Shown here: in pieces, positions 21,143 to 32,030 of the stretch | Layout of the letters: each line of letters starts with the position of its first letter | Numbering within the stretch: position 1 is the first letter of the stretch | Origin: Priapulus caudatus | Taxonomy: Eukaryota > Priapulida > Priapulimorpha > Priapulimorphida > Priapulidae | Reading direction: 5' to 3' | DNA length: 32,468 nucleotides | Assembly: GCF_000485595.1 (NCBI RefSeq) | Contig: NW_014578101.1 | Location: forward strand, 46,145-78,612 | Notes under the pieces: model-generated | What the model was told of the DNA's origin: nothing | Database searches by the model: none | What the model saw: only the letters and a program-made list of their open reading frames with translations | Position numbers and translations under genes: made by a program

Positions 21143-21143
<1 letters not shown>
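20831..21143 (+). mobile_element. Helitron-like 3' terminus (5' end not found)
   Basis: The segment ends CCCGAGCAACGCCGGGTACC then CGGCTAG followed by T. A GC hairpin just upstream of a terminal CTAG inserted before T is the pattern of Helitron 3' ends (CTRR, inserted between A and T). The left limit at 20831 is arbitrary, and no 5' TC terminus or Rep/helicase sequence is visible. If it is a Helitron it is non-autonomous. The exact GCCGGGTACCCGGC palindrome overlaps the end. Confidence 0.5.

Positions 21144-21198
<55 letters not shown>
21144..21198. repeat. (TA)n microsatellite
   Basis: An uninterrupted TA run of about 55 bp directly follows the Helitron-like CTAG end. AT dinucleotide tracts are common insertion sites for such elements. 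Confidence 0.9.
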
Positions 21199-21201
<3 letters not shown>

Positions 21202-22169
21202 CGCAGTTATGAATTAAGGCGTGCACGGGTATACGCTCACGAGTATTTCATGCAAAATTCTAAAAACTATACCGAAATGATGGTACTTTCGTTATTGTAA
21301 TACCTAGACAACAAGATGGAATAGACTAAAACCTGGTTTAGACAAGGGAACGAGATTTTTTTCACAACGGTTTGCTAAAAAGTTACTTCACGTCACTAGA
21401 GGTTTTCCATCGCATACCTGTACTTACGATTTAACGTTGCTCATTTATTGGCTAACTAACAACCTTCTTCACCTGTCTTCAGTTTGCGCTAAACAAAAGA
21501 ATAGTTTCCCCAGATTATTACACTGCGGCGCTATAAATATTAAAACTAATTTACTAGACAAAAACACAGAGCTATAGCGTTACTAATTGGGACAATGGTC
21601 ACGTACAATTAACAACGCGCCCTCTCGCACCAACGTAACTCTATCAACTATGCAAGGACAATACAATTGCCACATTTTCCTTCCGCAGCCTAATGTCTCT
21701 GCTGCTGCAATTTAGCTTTGCATTAAAACTGCATTGAATCACGCAGGAAGTAACGATAATAACGAGAGTTGTGCTAACAATGAGCTAACGCTGCTTTTGG
21801 ACAACGCTCCAGATGTGTAGATGTGGAAATGAACCGACCCTCGAACACTTTATACTGAACCACGGCAAAACGGCGTAACGGCAAAAGAATGAAACCGAAA
21901 ACGACGCCGACGACATGAATGAGCACGCGTGACAAATGTGGCAGTACAAGAGCGTGAAGCACTGTTCGCGAAGATGTGGCGGCACCGGAAATTGCACATA
22001 GGCCACCTTCCTGCTCATTAATTACGCAGCGGTGGGGCGTAGATGATAATTACCATGACAAATACCGCCATCTACACTGACGTCGTGCTGTACACACCTA
22101 GCTATAGCCTTGCGCAGTATCCTCGTCGAAAGCGAGGAGCAAGTAGATGATAGATCTCGTGCGCACCTA
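21199..22169. other. Non-coding interval
   Basis: About 970 bp with no recognisable gene or repeat boundary. Overlapping minus-strand frames at 21774-22018 have no motif. Confidence 0.5.
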
Positions 22170-22215
22170 CAGACACACACACGCACGCACGCACGGACGC
22201 ATGCGCACAGCAACA
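22170..22215. repeat. (CA)n/(CGCA)n simple repeat
   Basis: CACACACACGCACGCACGCA-type run, one of several in 22-23.5 kb. Frames through it encode only Thr/His/Arg/Ala periodicity. Confidence 0.8.
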
Positions 22216-23244
22216 AACAAAACAACATACAAACACCTGCCTACACACATTCGCCAAGCCGATCACTCCACCCAAAGCTCGACCTCAAATAAGTTGCTCA
22301 TGGTGGTACGCTCTTTCCTTCCCACGCATTAGTTGTTCTCTCAAAACCAACAACCTACATAATTCAAAGACTTTCTGAGATCTGCCGAGCGCTGCTCGAG
22401 GAGCGAGCTTACACCGCTCCACCGGGGGTCGTTACAATATACGAGCAGCGGGCGATAAACGATGCGAAACGTGGAATAATTGACTTCGTGCAGAATAGCG
22501 TTGTCTGCGACGTGTAACGCTCATGACGTAATCCCATGCTCACGCTCAAGAGCTGACAATGACGTATCAAGTTAGTTTATCCGGCAGCTCGCACAATTTC
22601 AAATGTTTTTAGCACGGCGTTATTTTAAAACGATCTTTTCTCAAATAAACCAAAAACTGGGTCTCATCAATTAGCGTACTTTTTACTGATTACTCCGGCA
22701 CAACAATCACCACAAAGTTGCGCTGTTATAGTCAGGCTATAAAATAGTAAATGACGGCCATCTTCAGATTCGCGAGTCTGAAATGGTCAAACGGTCCCAC
22801 AAAACAAATGCACCTAGTGACTGGTACCTATCTCGAAATGTATAACTGCGAAATTGTTCCAATTCGCCAATTTGCCTGCATAAAGTCGGTAGTGTAAACC
22901 CAGCTTCAGCCTTATTACTATACATTTGGAGTTATGTAAGGAGGACCGGTAAGCATCAGATCGGTTAAGAAAATATAAAAACGCTTGGTAAAACATGAGA
23001 TTTTCAATCATCAGCTTTAAGATCAATCATTTTCAATAACTATTTTTCCTACCTTATTTCCAAGATATATATTCCTAATATTAGAATATATTTCTTATTT
23101 CACTTACTTTTTTCATGTTGTAAGCAAAAGAATTTTAGCAGAAGCAATATGCTGCTAATTTGGCGTACTGTGTCCCACCGGGATGAAAAAGACGGATAGC
23201 AGCTCCGCTTTATAATTAATGATTATTAATTAAAAAGCGGTCAC
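22216..23244. other. Non-coding interval
   Basis: I see no gene in about 1 kb. It includes a GC-rich patch at 22380-22445 and otherwise AT-rich sequence. Confidence 0.5.
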
Positions 23245-23255
23245 ACATGCACACA

Positions 23256-23311
<56 letters not shown>

Positions 23312-23395
23312 CACACACACACAGATACACACAGACGAATGCACGCACGCACGCACGGACGGATGCACGCACGCACGCACGCACACACGCATTCT
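23245..23395. repeat. (ACGC)n and (CA)n compound microsatellite
   Basis: An ACGC tetranucleotide array at about 23250-23300 passes into (CA)n to about 23322, followed by a second ACGC array at about 23340-23390. Minus-strand frames of alternating Cys-Val and Arg-Ala-Cys are artefacts of it. Confidence 0.92.
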
Positions 23396-24107
23396 CGCAC
23401 ATGTAAGCTAAGGCGTTGCATATATATACAAATCTGTTATATATATATATAGCTTCCTTGGTGCATGTACACACAGACGCCCGCGCACACACATGCACGA
23501 CCGCACGCACACATATGTACACACATACTCGCCCGCGTAACCGCATGCGCGCCGCCTCAGCGCTGCTCGGCGACGTGTACGCCGCTCATATAACGAGCAG
23601 CTGATGCGGCGCCGCCGCTCACGCGCCCGCTCTGCGTTCCGCGGCGTGCACGCGCGCCGAAATGTTTGAACACGCGAGACTGTGTGCGCCCTGAAATTCG
23701 CCGCAGTTACGAAGCCAACTATGTGTGGGACGCGCTCGACAAGCTCGTGAACGTCTTCCTCTGCCCGCGGGCCGACTGCCTCACCACAAAGCTGTTCTTA
23801 CCGTAATTACGGACTAAAGCGCGGGCCTAATTTGCTCATGAAAGGTACGTGGCCGCTCCGCGCTAACGTATCACCCCCCCCCCCCCGGAGCAAATTGGCA
23901 ATGCGTGCCAGCATAGCGAAAGCAGGTCTATTAATTCGGGGCAGGAGACAGGCCAATGCTTGCACGTCGTTGTAATCTGCACTCAGCTCCACATGGCATG
24001 GCGAGGAAAGAGGGAGGTGTGACCTTGACATACTGCACGCTGCCGCCACACACGCGCATCTTCCTCGAGGCATAGCGTTTTAGCTTGATTACTACTCTAG
24101 GCTCTGC
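23396..24107. other. GC-rich then mixed non-coding interval
   Basis: The GC-rich stretch at 23480-23700 is followed by mixed sequence. A run of about 14 C lies near 23873. No gene is recognised. Confidence 0.5.
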
Positions 24108-25275
24108 GGGGGGGGGGGTGTTCGTGTACATTACACTTTTAGAGCAAAACCTTATATTTTCTCATTCCTTATGGTAAGACTCTAAAAAAAGTTTGGGTAA
24201 CACCTCCAGGTCAAGCACGTTTTTTCTGTACAGCTCATTATGTGATTTTCGGGTAGGCGCCAAAGTGAAAAAATGACAATATGGAAGTTTCAGAACATGT
24301 CTTTATTAAGCAACCATAAACTTTCAAATTGCACTGAATTACATTAAATAGGTGTTACTAACAACTTTCTAGCATGATTTGTTGCCATATATAAACTTTG
24401 TTTCATGGTATGAGAGAGCTACATTTTGCTCAATTTTAGCCAAAAAATAGCCCAAAATCGCTGTCACTTTGAAAGTAGCTCTAAGTATGATTGCTTCTCA
24501 CTCGCCCAATATTGTAGCTTAGAGCTACAAAAATTGGTCAAAAGTTTCCTTATTAAGTGCTCTAAGTGACCCAAGCTTCATAATGATCTATTGTAACATA
24601 TGGTTTACACATGTTGTACAGATGTTACATTGAATTAGTAATTGTAGATAGTATTGGTTGTACATAGAGAAGGTTGGCAATGGGCGTTTAGCATATAGAT
24701 TCGAAATAGTTAGGCTGGGTGAATATCAGACTAGTGGACGCCGTATGCACAACTGCGGGACAGGTTGTGCATTTCGTGCGAAATAATTCGAATAAGAGAG
24801 TGTTGGTGTGTGTGATTGGCTGGGGTAGAGTGGAACTGGGCCGTGATTGGATGCGGGGTAGATATATAAGGGCTGCAGGTCATTTGAACGGGACGGTTGT
24901 GACGGTTGGAACGGCCGGTTGGAACAGGACAGGACGGGACGATGAGATGGTGACTGTTATGTTTGTAAACATATATTTCTTTAATTGAACACAAATTCTA
25001 TATTTCTTCTTGATTATTTATACTCTAAATGATAACATACAAACTACGTCTCTACACTATATGATGCATAGGAGGGCTGTTGTAACTCAGGGTCAACCCT
25101 ACCCCAAAGTAGCAGCCTTTTACGAATTTTGTCAAATGATGATAACTCCTTAAATAAGTGGCCTAGGAAGTTGATTTTTGTGGCTACATATAGGTTCTTG
25201 ACACCAAGGCATTGATTGACACCATTATTATACATTTTGGAGTTTACCTAATTAGAGGAAGTATAAGATGTCTGC
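24108..25275 (+). repeat. Left terminal inverted repeat (interrupted)
   Basis: This is the left arm of the 4.4-kb element. It matches the reverse complement of 28012-28526, except for an extra block at about 24287-24473 and the solo LTR at 24592-25056. The extra block may have been deleted from the right arm, because a GAAA/TAGCT microhomology sits at the join. Confidence 0.82.
24592..25056 (+). mobile_element. Solo LTR with 4-bp target-site duplication
   Basis: The 465-bp unit begins TGTAACATATGG and ends CTCTACA (TGTA...TACA). It is flanked by CTAT at 24588-24591 and 25057-25060. A TATA box (TATATAAG) lies at about 24863. Removing it restores continuity with the right arm of the host transposon (AATGAT before, ATATGATGCAT after), so the insertion is defined by comparison as well as by its ends. 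No internal retroelement genes remain, as expected after LTR-LTR recombination. Confidence 0.82.
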
Positions 25276-25554
25276 CAAAAGCGATAATTAAGACATGAAT
25301 TGTCCCATACAAAGATGATGGAAGGATATACATGCATCATAGATCTGTATAGGTGTACGCTTTCGTGAAAAATAATGCCTAGGTATAAACTAGTCTAAAA
25401 TATTCCTTGTTACAATACCCAATTATAAGTAAATACAATGTATCTACCCTAGGTTAAGCATGCTAGAAAACCTATCATAACCCAGCGTAATCCTAGATCA
25501 AACAATTGGGTTTTTACAAGCATGTGGTCATGTTTTCCTGCACCGACAAAATGT
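25276..25554. other. Spacer between left repeat and the 3' end of the gene
   Basis: Non-coding, AT-rich sequence. It would be the 3' untranslated part of the minus-strand gene. I see no AATAAA-type signal on that strand that I would defend. Confidence 0.4.
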
Positions 25555-27760
25555 ACCTCATTTCACCCCTGCCTTTCTACATGGGTAAGTTGACCTTGTA
25601 CACTTAGCACATGAACAGGAGGCTGACCAATGAGGCTCGAGGGTTTTCCACGATGTTGCGGGTACCAGCTGTGCGTGGTCGTTCACATAGCCACAATCCT
25701 CTGGCTTCAGTGTCTCAACGTTTTCAAGGTCGAGGTGGCACTCCAATGCATGGCTGATGGTGAATGCATTGTAGAATTCACGCTTGATATGAGGCAGGAG
25801 TCCCTGACTAGTCAGAGGTAGGCTGTGGAGAGAACCCTCTTTGCTGTAGTGGAAAACCTCTGCTCGATATTCAGATAAACATTTAGTATCGCTACCTCTT
25901 TACAACACCTTCACCAGGTAATGCTCGGTACTGCGGGTCATGGCCAGAGAGAGGGTTGGTGATTCCCCGAAGTATTTCAGAAACATTTCATGCTCTGCCT
26001 CTAGAGCTGTCTTCTTTTTACCAGCTTTGCTGGTTATGTCACACCCTGTAAGACTGTGAATAGACGGCAGTACTGTACAGAGCCGATTTCCCAGGCGCTG
26101 GAACAGGATATGATGGGGGTATATATCGAGTTGGATTTCCCATCCCAGCTCGCACTCACAACTCCTCTAGGTTGAGTTGGTGAAAGACCGACATGTGGTA
26201 GAGCAGAGTAACAATGACATCTGTATCGTTGGAGATTACAACGCACTACACACTTTGTGTCCTGCATTGAAGGAGTCCAAGACGTAGGTGAGTTTTCAGA
26301 GGTCAGCTTCTTTAAATGGCCTTTTACGGTGTGGGCCAATGCTTTTTCCTGGCTTTGATGGACCATGATGCAATCCAATCCTCGTCTTCTTTGGTCACTT
26401 GTCCGAGTACAGTGGATTATTGTAATGCTTCGGAAATATTTGAACGAAGATGGTAGTAGATTAGCTTCTCAAGAAGAAGCTTATTCATGTTTGAAGGCCA
26501 GAATCTCTCCATCGTCTTTGGTAGAGGTGTCCCTGGTTCAATTGAACTTTACTCAATTGGTACAGTTTCAGTGCGCCTCTTTATCTCGCTATCCGTCACC
26601 GAGGGCTCATCTGAGTACATGTCAAACACATAGTCACATTGCCCGAACTGATGGTATACATCTGAAATGAATACAAATGCTAAGAGAAGATCCTTGAAGC
26701 TGGAGAGGCTAGTCACACGAACGTTACGAACTGTGGCTATGTCTATGCCAATGAAGCTATAGAATTTTCTGATGGCTATAGTCATAGTCCTCAGGTTTGA
26801 GATTCGTCTTCAACTCCTTAATCAACGGGCTCTTCCCTGGGCTAATCATCATGCCTCCTCATTGAACAGGAGAGGTGAAGGTGCACGTAAAAAATAACGT
26901 GTAAAAGTAATCTCCTTTGTCACGAAATTATGCAGCATGGGGGAAGCCCCTAGAAACATGGGAGAGCCCTTCTCTTCAATTAAATTTACCATTGCGTGGA
27001 TATTGGACTCCTAGCGAACTGTAGTAGTTTGGGATGACTCGTGGTGGTTAAAGGACTCGTGTGTCCTCTCCATCACATCAGCATAGCTCCGATGCAGATT
27101 CTCTACTGCCATCATTTCATGGTAGATCAAGTCCCTTTCAGCAACATACTGCTTCTGCTTGACATGTCCGATGATTCCGTCGCTGCATTTAGATGATAGG
27201 TTGATACTTTGCTCAAGGTTCTGGCCACCACCAACTGCAGTGAAGCGGCTGGGTTTATCCTTGATGGAAAAATTCCCATTTAAGAAGTTGTCATAAACTT
27301 ATGATGCAGTTTGAGGTAAATGCCGCATGTCTTCCAGGTAGACAGAGCATCAGCGAAGATTGTTGGTCGAGTCAAAGGCAGCGAATAGGTAGAGACCACA
27401 TTGTACGGCATCAAGATGAAGTTCCCATATCGCCTCACGATATGCTCTCAACAGATCATGCACCACAGCCATCATGCGGAGGATCTGAGCCCAGAATCTG
27501 AAGTTCTCATTCACACCAGACCGTGTTGATGAATGTATTCAGATCTTAGAATAACTTGCTTGATGCAGGTGCAGTAAACCTGGCCATCAACTTCTGACTG
27601 TCAGTGACGTTCTTCTTCGTAACACTTGATTTGAGGTCTGTCATGATAGCAAGCTCTGGTGCATGTGGCTCAACACTTCTCTCGGTAAATAATTCTTTGT
27701 AGAGTAGATGCTGGAATGTTTCACCAAGGAGTTGCATGCCTTCAAGACAACGGCTGTAGT
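25555..27760 (-). pseudogene. Nuclease-family gene, copy 3, inside the TIR element
   Basis: Read from 27760 to 25555 in shifting frames. The N-terminal block has ELAIMTDLKSSVTKKN, FWAQILRMMAVVHDLLRAYR and WELHLDAVQCGLYLFAAFDS. NGNFSIKDKPSRFTAVGGGQ follows, then QYDV-like linker sequence. CDYVFDMYSDEPSV and TPLPKTMERFWPSN match copy 1 (DLIFDSYVEGSIKDSERKRR, TPLPVKMDRFW). The catalytic-type motifs are SNDTDV (26213-26240) and SLTGCDITSKAG (26022-26068). The C-terminus has CSCAKC and PCRKAGVKC-like cysteines (25579-25617). The domain order matches copies 1 and 2. Many stops and frameshifts, for example after EEL in the RAGMGNPTRYIPP block, make it a pseudogene. It probably encoded the transposase of the surrounding element, which is an inference. 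Confidence 0.78.
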
Positions 27761-28011
27761 GTCATCCATTGAGAACTGAGTTCTGAATAATGGTTGAACC
27801 AAAGACAAGCCCAAAGAAGGCCTGTAGCAAAGTCATGTCAGCTCCACTTGGCTTTTCCAATGCACTTCAAAACAGTTTTCACCGTGTGAAATGTCCCCAA
27901 GCATGGGACTAGAGTGCTGAATTCCTGCGATCTCATCAATTGAATTTCCTTGACGATACAGTATACCCCTTCGTCACAATACATTGGGATTTCTGTTTGA
28001 ACCAGCTGTGA
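27761..28011. other. 5' end region of copy 3
   Basis: Minus-strand sequence just upstream of the recognisable coding part. It may hold a decayed N-terminus (a 78-codon frame at 27838-28074 has no motif) or 5' untranslated sequence before the right repeat. Confidence 0.35.
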
Positions 28012-28526
28012 CAGATATCTTATACTTCCTCTAATTAGGTGAACTTCAAAATTTATAATAATGGTGTCAATCAATTCCCTGGTGTCAAAAACCTATATGT
28101 AGCCACAAAAAATCACCTTCCTATGTCACTTACTTAAGAGTTATCATCATTTGACGAAATTCGCAAAAAGGCTGCTATTTGGGGGTAGGGTTGACCCTGC
28201 ATTACAACAGCCCCCCCATGCATCATATCGGGGGCATCATTATGAAGCTTGGCTCACATGGAGCACTTAATAAGGAAACTTCTGTCCAATTTTGGTAGCT
28301 CTAGCTACTATATTGGGCGAGTGAGAAGCAATTATACTTACAGCTACTATTTCAATATTGTCATTTTTTCACTTTGGCGCCTAACCAAAAATCACATAAT
28401 GGGCTGTACAAAAAACGCACTTGACCTAGAGGTGTTACCCAAATTTTTGTTGAGTCTTACCATAAGGAATGAGAAAATATAAGGTTTTGCTTTAAACGAG
28501 TCATGTACACGAACACCCCCCCCCCC
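28012..28526 (-). repeat. Right terminal inverted repeat
   Basis: About 515 bp matching the left repeat in inverted orientation, with few gaps. The C(11) run at 28516-28526 mirrors the G(11) run at 24108-24118. Arms that are still easily aligned suggest the element moved more recently than its coding region decayed, or that the arms were homogenised. Confidence 0.85.
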
Positions 28527-29379
28527 ACGAGAGTCAGGAGTATATCAGCATTAAGGGTGATATCATACCACAAGGGGCAAAATCACGTCGTGATCAAACC
28601 CGGGTGAATTTACTTTCTAATATCTATTCTCTTTACATACTAAACCTCGCAACCCTAAACGAGTAATGAAATGTACACCTCATTTGCAGACAAAATCTCG
28701 AATTAGCGCACGTTAACGGATGCATAGTTTTTACGTTTACAAACTAATGCTCTTGCTACTAATAATGATGCTGCAACTATCAAATATCCGAATTTAAATA
28801 ATAAACAGTGAAAATGTCCAGCGTTTACAGGAAGATGCACCAAATTAATTAACCTAGTTCACAATAAATTATACCTTAACAAAAATTAAATTCGTCTCAC
28901 TTCTACATATTCTATAAAATATTATACTACATTATATTGCACTCTCTTTATTACTACACTATTATTTTTAACGCCAAAACTACATGCACCGCAACTAAAA
29001 TATATGCAATCGAGGGAAACGTGAAATTAACCATCGGTTTCATTAAACAAATCATGTGCGCAAGTGTGTGTGTGCGTGTGCGTGCACTCGTGTATGTCAT
29101 CGTGTGTATCAGCGTAGTACACAAGTGCGCCCTAGACACCGAGTAAACTTAATTAAGCTCTTCGCCGTGACGACTAGGTCGCCTTCGTAAAACCGTCAGA
29201 AACGTTCGGCTTCAAAACCTAATGGAAGTTAGGATTGCTATGACCGAGGTTTACACTGTTTATACTAGTCGTAATGAAAGTGTCAATGACACTGTAGCTC
29301 ACCACAAAAAGGACACAAATGAGTGAGTGAGAAGAAGTCAGTTTTAATTGAGCAACCATCGACGTACAATATAGAAACG
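28527..29379. other. Non-coding interval
   Basis: AT-rich sequence with a short palindrome ATCACGTCGTGAT near 28583-28595 and a degenerate GT/GC simple repeat at about 29055-29110. No gene is recognised. Confidence 0.5.
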
Positions 29380-29416
29380 AAGAGTATATATGGGAGAACT
29401 CCCATTATATACTCTT
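29380..29416. repeat. 17-bp stem-loop
   Basis: AAGAGTATATATGGGAG pairs with CTCCCATTATATACTCTT with a single bulged base and a very short loop (AA). It has no run of T after it and no gene next to it, so I do not call it a terminator. Confidence 0.8.
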
Positions 29417-30290
29417 GATAATTATATGTGTAATTTTTTATGAGAAAATAAATGTTTGAGATGTGAAAGTCTGAGATGTGGGCGAGTGATGGCGTTACAC
29501 CTAAATGATCGCCATTTAACGTTTTTATCATATTCAGATTTAGGCACTGCCTAAAAGCAGAGCTCCCGATGTGTAACGTGTAAGATTGAGAGGATACGCT
29601 TATTCCACGTAGATGCTATATACCACGTGACAATAGTGTTTCCCTGCCCATAACACAACTTTTGTCAAAGGTTAATTGGTTGCATGGAAGTGTTTACTTC
29701 GTATGAGTTTTCTAGGCGGTAGCACACGGTTGCCATCTGTATATCGCAATAATAATTTATGAACAAAAATAAATCACAATTTGTGACGGTAGATGGCGCT
29801 ATACCCGCTTTGATGTTTCTTAGCGATGGCGTTCGAAATAAATAGGTTATGCTGCGATCCGACATGTTTTGTAAAACTTTACTCTAATATAGAGGTTTTA
29901 TCGGCAGGGTGGAGAGGAAATACCAATTTTGCATTAAAGATATTGTCAATGAAATCTTGTAAAACGAACCCGACGAGTGTGACACCACAGACTGTTATCT
30001 GCGTGTCTATAACATAATATGCTATATAATTGCCAAAACCTACCTAATTTGCATAATTTTTTTTTAAATATTAAAACCCCTGGCCCTTATTCATTCACAT
30101 ACCAAAAATGAGCAAAATCCGTTGAAACTGAACTGACTAATGGCAATTCCAATTTTTGCCAAAAAATTGCCGTGGCTCGAAAGTACGTCGACAGGCGTGC
30201 TCCAAAATAGGACGTTCAATATGGGAGCATAGCAGTAACAACTATACCCAATTTCAAACATGTGGGTCAAACAGTTCCCCCGAGTTATCG
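29417..30290. other. Non-coding interval leading into a repeat
   Basis: No gene is recognised. Sequence from about 30080 on belongs to the dispersed repeat whose end is described at 30291-30397. GATGGCGCTATA near 29792 resembles termini of many small animal transposons but could not be paired. Confidence 0.4.
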
Positions 30291-30397
30291 TTGACCGTAG
30301 CCAAATGTTGACGGAAGGACGGACGGACGAACGGACGTACGACGGACGACGACCCATGGCAATAGCTCATCTTGACGATGTCAAGGTGAGCTAAAAA
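30291..30397 (+). repeat. GGACGGACG repeat end with AGCTCA...TGAGCT hairpin
   Basis: A GACGGA-rich segment is followed by CCATGGCAATAGCTCATC and a 13-bp stem: AGCTCATCTTGAC (30364-30376) with GTCAAGGTGAGCT (30380-30392), one G:T-type mismatch and a 3-nt loop. From memory, very similar ends occur on an abundant repeat in aquatic animals; I cannot name its class. Confidence 0.6.
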
Positions 30398-30521
30398 TGA
30401 GTTTTAATCAGTGTTTTGCGGCAGCTCGATTCGAACCCTGGAAACCAAAAACTCGCAAAAAACCGTCAATAACATAGAGGAAGATCAGATTGTGTAAAGG
30501 TCTATATTACCAAGAGCATAC

Positions 30522-30662
30522 TAAAGGCATACTAGGCCCATTGACTATGCCATGTTGATGAATGCTAGAGTAACTGGCACCTTGTGTAGTTAAGGCATAA
30601 TAAGCCCCTTGCTTATGCAATGTTGCCGAATGCTAGAGTAACTGGCACCTTGTGTAGTTAAC
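30522..30662 (+). repeat. Tandem duplication within left TIR
   Basis: GAATGCTAGAGTAACTGGCA continuing to CCTTGTGTAGTTAA occurs at 30560-30593 and again at 30628-30661, a period of about 68 bp. The right arm has it once, so the duplication is specific to the left arm. Confidence 0.85.
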
Positions 30663-31059
30663 AAATACATAACCTTACATCCAAACGCGTATTAGTTTGT
30701 CCAATGTCACTGCTGGTTACTAAGAAATGCCTAATTGAAATCCGCAGTCCAAAAATCAGTTGTTTACAGTTTCAAACCGCTGCCGGCGAAGTGGGTGTGA
30801 TACAGATTTATAGTACACCGGACATTTTCGCACGCATGCTCGGCCGTACGCAATGCTATCATCAGTGATTTCGTAAACATGGACGCTTGTGATAAAGAAC
30901 TTTTTGTCAGGGCTGCCCACGTGCGTCGGTGATTAGTACGTGGGTTTTAATCCATTTCCATGTTTAGTCCATGGCCGTGGTTTCACCGCTGACACCTCCA
31001 TTTCATCTGGCGTCCAAAATATACGGGCCGCACAAATGTTTAAATTACGTCATCGCTTG

Positions 31060-32030
31060 ACTCCTGGACGGACTTGCGCGGTCTCGGTTTTGGCGCGCAG
31101 CGCACAGCTCGCGGCGAAGCCGCGCCCCAACGCGAATACGCCGCCCCCTTTTTGTCCACTTAGACAGATATCTGAGACAGGGGTCTGAAAACGCACTACG
31201 CAAAAACTGGGCGCAATCCAACCGACATTTCGCGCTCGACGGCAGGAGGCCATCTCTAAATGGCCCCGAAACTTTTTTTGGGGTGGCGCGCCTCATGGCT
31301 AAGACTAAGTGACTCCTACAAGAAAATGCAAGAAATGCTGTCAATCAGTGATGACGCGCTCGCTCGTTGGCCGCTACGCGATGACGGGCACTAGTGCCGA
31401 GTATAGCGTTATGTCTATCACAGAGCTTTTTACGAAGTGTCGTACGGCGCTCCACGTGGGGTGGCGCGGCCTAGATGCTATCTTCAAACGCGCTCCCGCC
31501 GTGCCGGCGCCTGACTGCGTACGTGTGAGGTTTTACCAACCTATTGACCCCGCGCTGCCTGTGGCGACGGCACGTCGTGCGAGCACCTGCGATGGCGTGG
31601 CGGGCGAATACTGCGATCACGGGGTGGCGTGGCTGTGCCAGTTTTTACACGTAGCTAAGTAGATACTCGCAAAGCAGCAACAGCAACAAAAACTCGCCCC
31701 TGCCGCGCAGCGCGGCTCTGCAGCAGCAGCAGCAGCAGCAAATGCCCCCACCAAAGGCCGCCATAGCCGAGCCGGTGTGTGACGAAAACTGCGCGATGTT
31801 ACGCTTCCCGCTATACGGATTCGCGCGCCCGCCCTCCTTCGGCGCGCGAATTCGTAGAGCGGGCAGCGAGATGCTGCGACACACCGAGGTGGCGAGACAT
31901 ACCGCGGTCGCGTGCGCCCAGTCCCGCGGAAGTGCGCGGCTTAACCGCTCTCGGCGGTCGGGGAACAACGCATCTTTTGCGCAACGCCATCTTGTACCCG
32001 GTCTCTCTGGATGACATTTACGGCACGTAA
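31060..32030. other. GC-rich interior of the TIR element
   Basis: CpG-rich sequence with several overlapping long frames on both strands (for example 31309-31662 plus, 117 codons, and 31645-32055 minus, 136 codons). None has a recognisable domain, and overlapping antiparallel frames are expected from high G+C. 31790-32020 is distantly related to the GC-rich module at 18975-19200. It could be captured host exon or CpG-island DNA; I cannot tell. Confidence 0.5.

Larger units (their letters stand above)
24108..28526. mobile_element. Long-TIR DNA transposon carrying a nuclease-family gene (Academ-like?)
   Basis: The left repeat starts with G(11) then TGTTCGTGTACA (24108-24130), and the right repeat ends with the reverse complement TGTACACGAACA then C(11) (28504-28526). 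Similarity continues inward: CTTATATTTTCTCATTCCTT, GGTAACACCTC, TAGGCGCCAAAGTGAAAAAA and TTTCCTTATTAAGTGCTC occur in both arms in the same order. A second inverted block, 25061-25275 against 28012-28238, continues it (GGGCTGTTGTAA, AGGGTCAACCCTACCCC). Between the arms lies the minus-strand nuclease-family pseudogene. The left arm has a solo LTR and about 185 bp absent from the right. No target-site duplication is clear and weak matching extends outside the G-run, so the exact ends are uncertain. Confidence 0.8.

Noticed and set aside
23245-23395. CRISPR-like regular repeats
   Set aside because: The repeats are short simple-sequence units without unique spacers, in a eukaryotic context.
23230-23546. 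Cys/Val- and Arg/Ala-rich minus-strand frames
   Set aside because: They are translations of (ACGC)n and (CA)n microsatellites.
29380-29416. Intrinsic terminator
   Set aside because: No T run and no gene upstream; bacterial-type terminators are not expected in this genome.
30423-30440. GATTCGAACCCTGG, resembling a tRNA B box on the minus strand
   Set aside because: No T-stem pairing, acceptor stem or A box can be formed around it.
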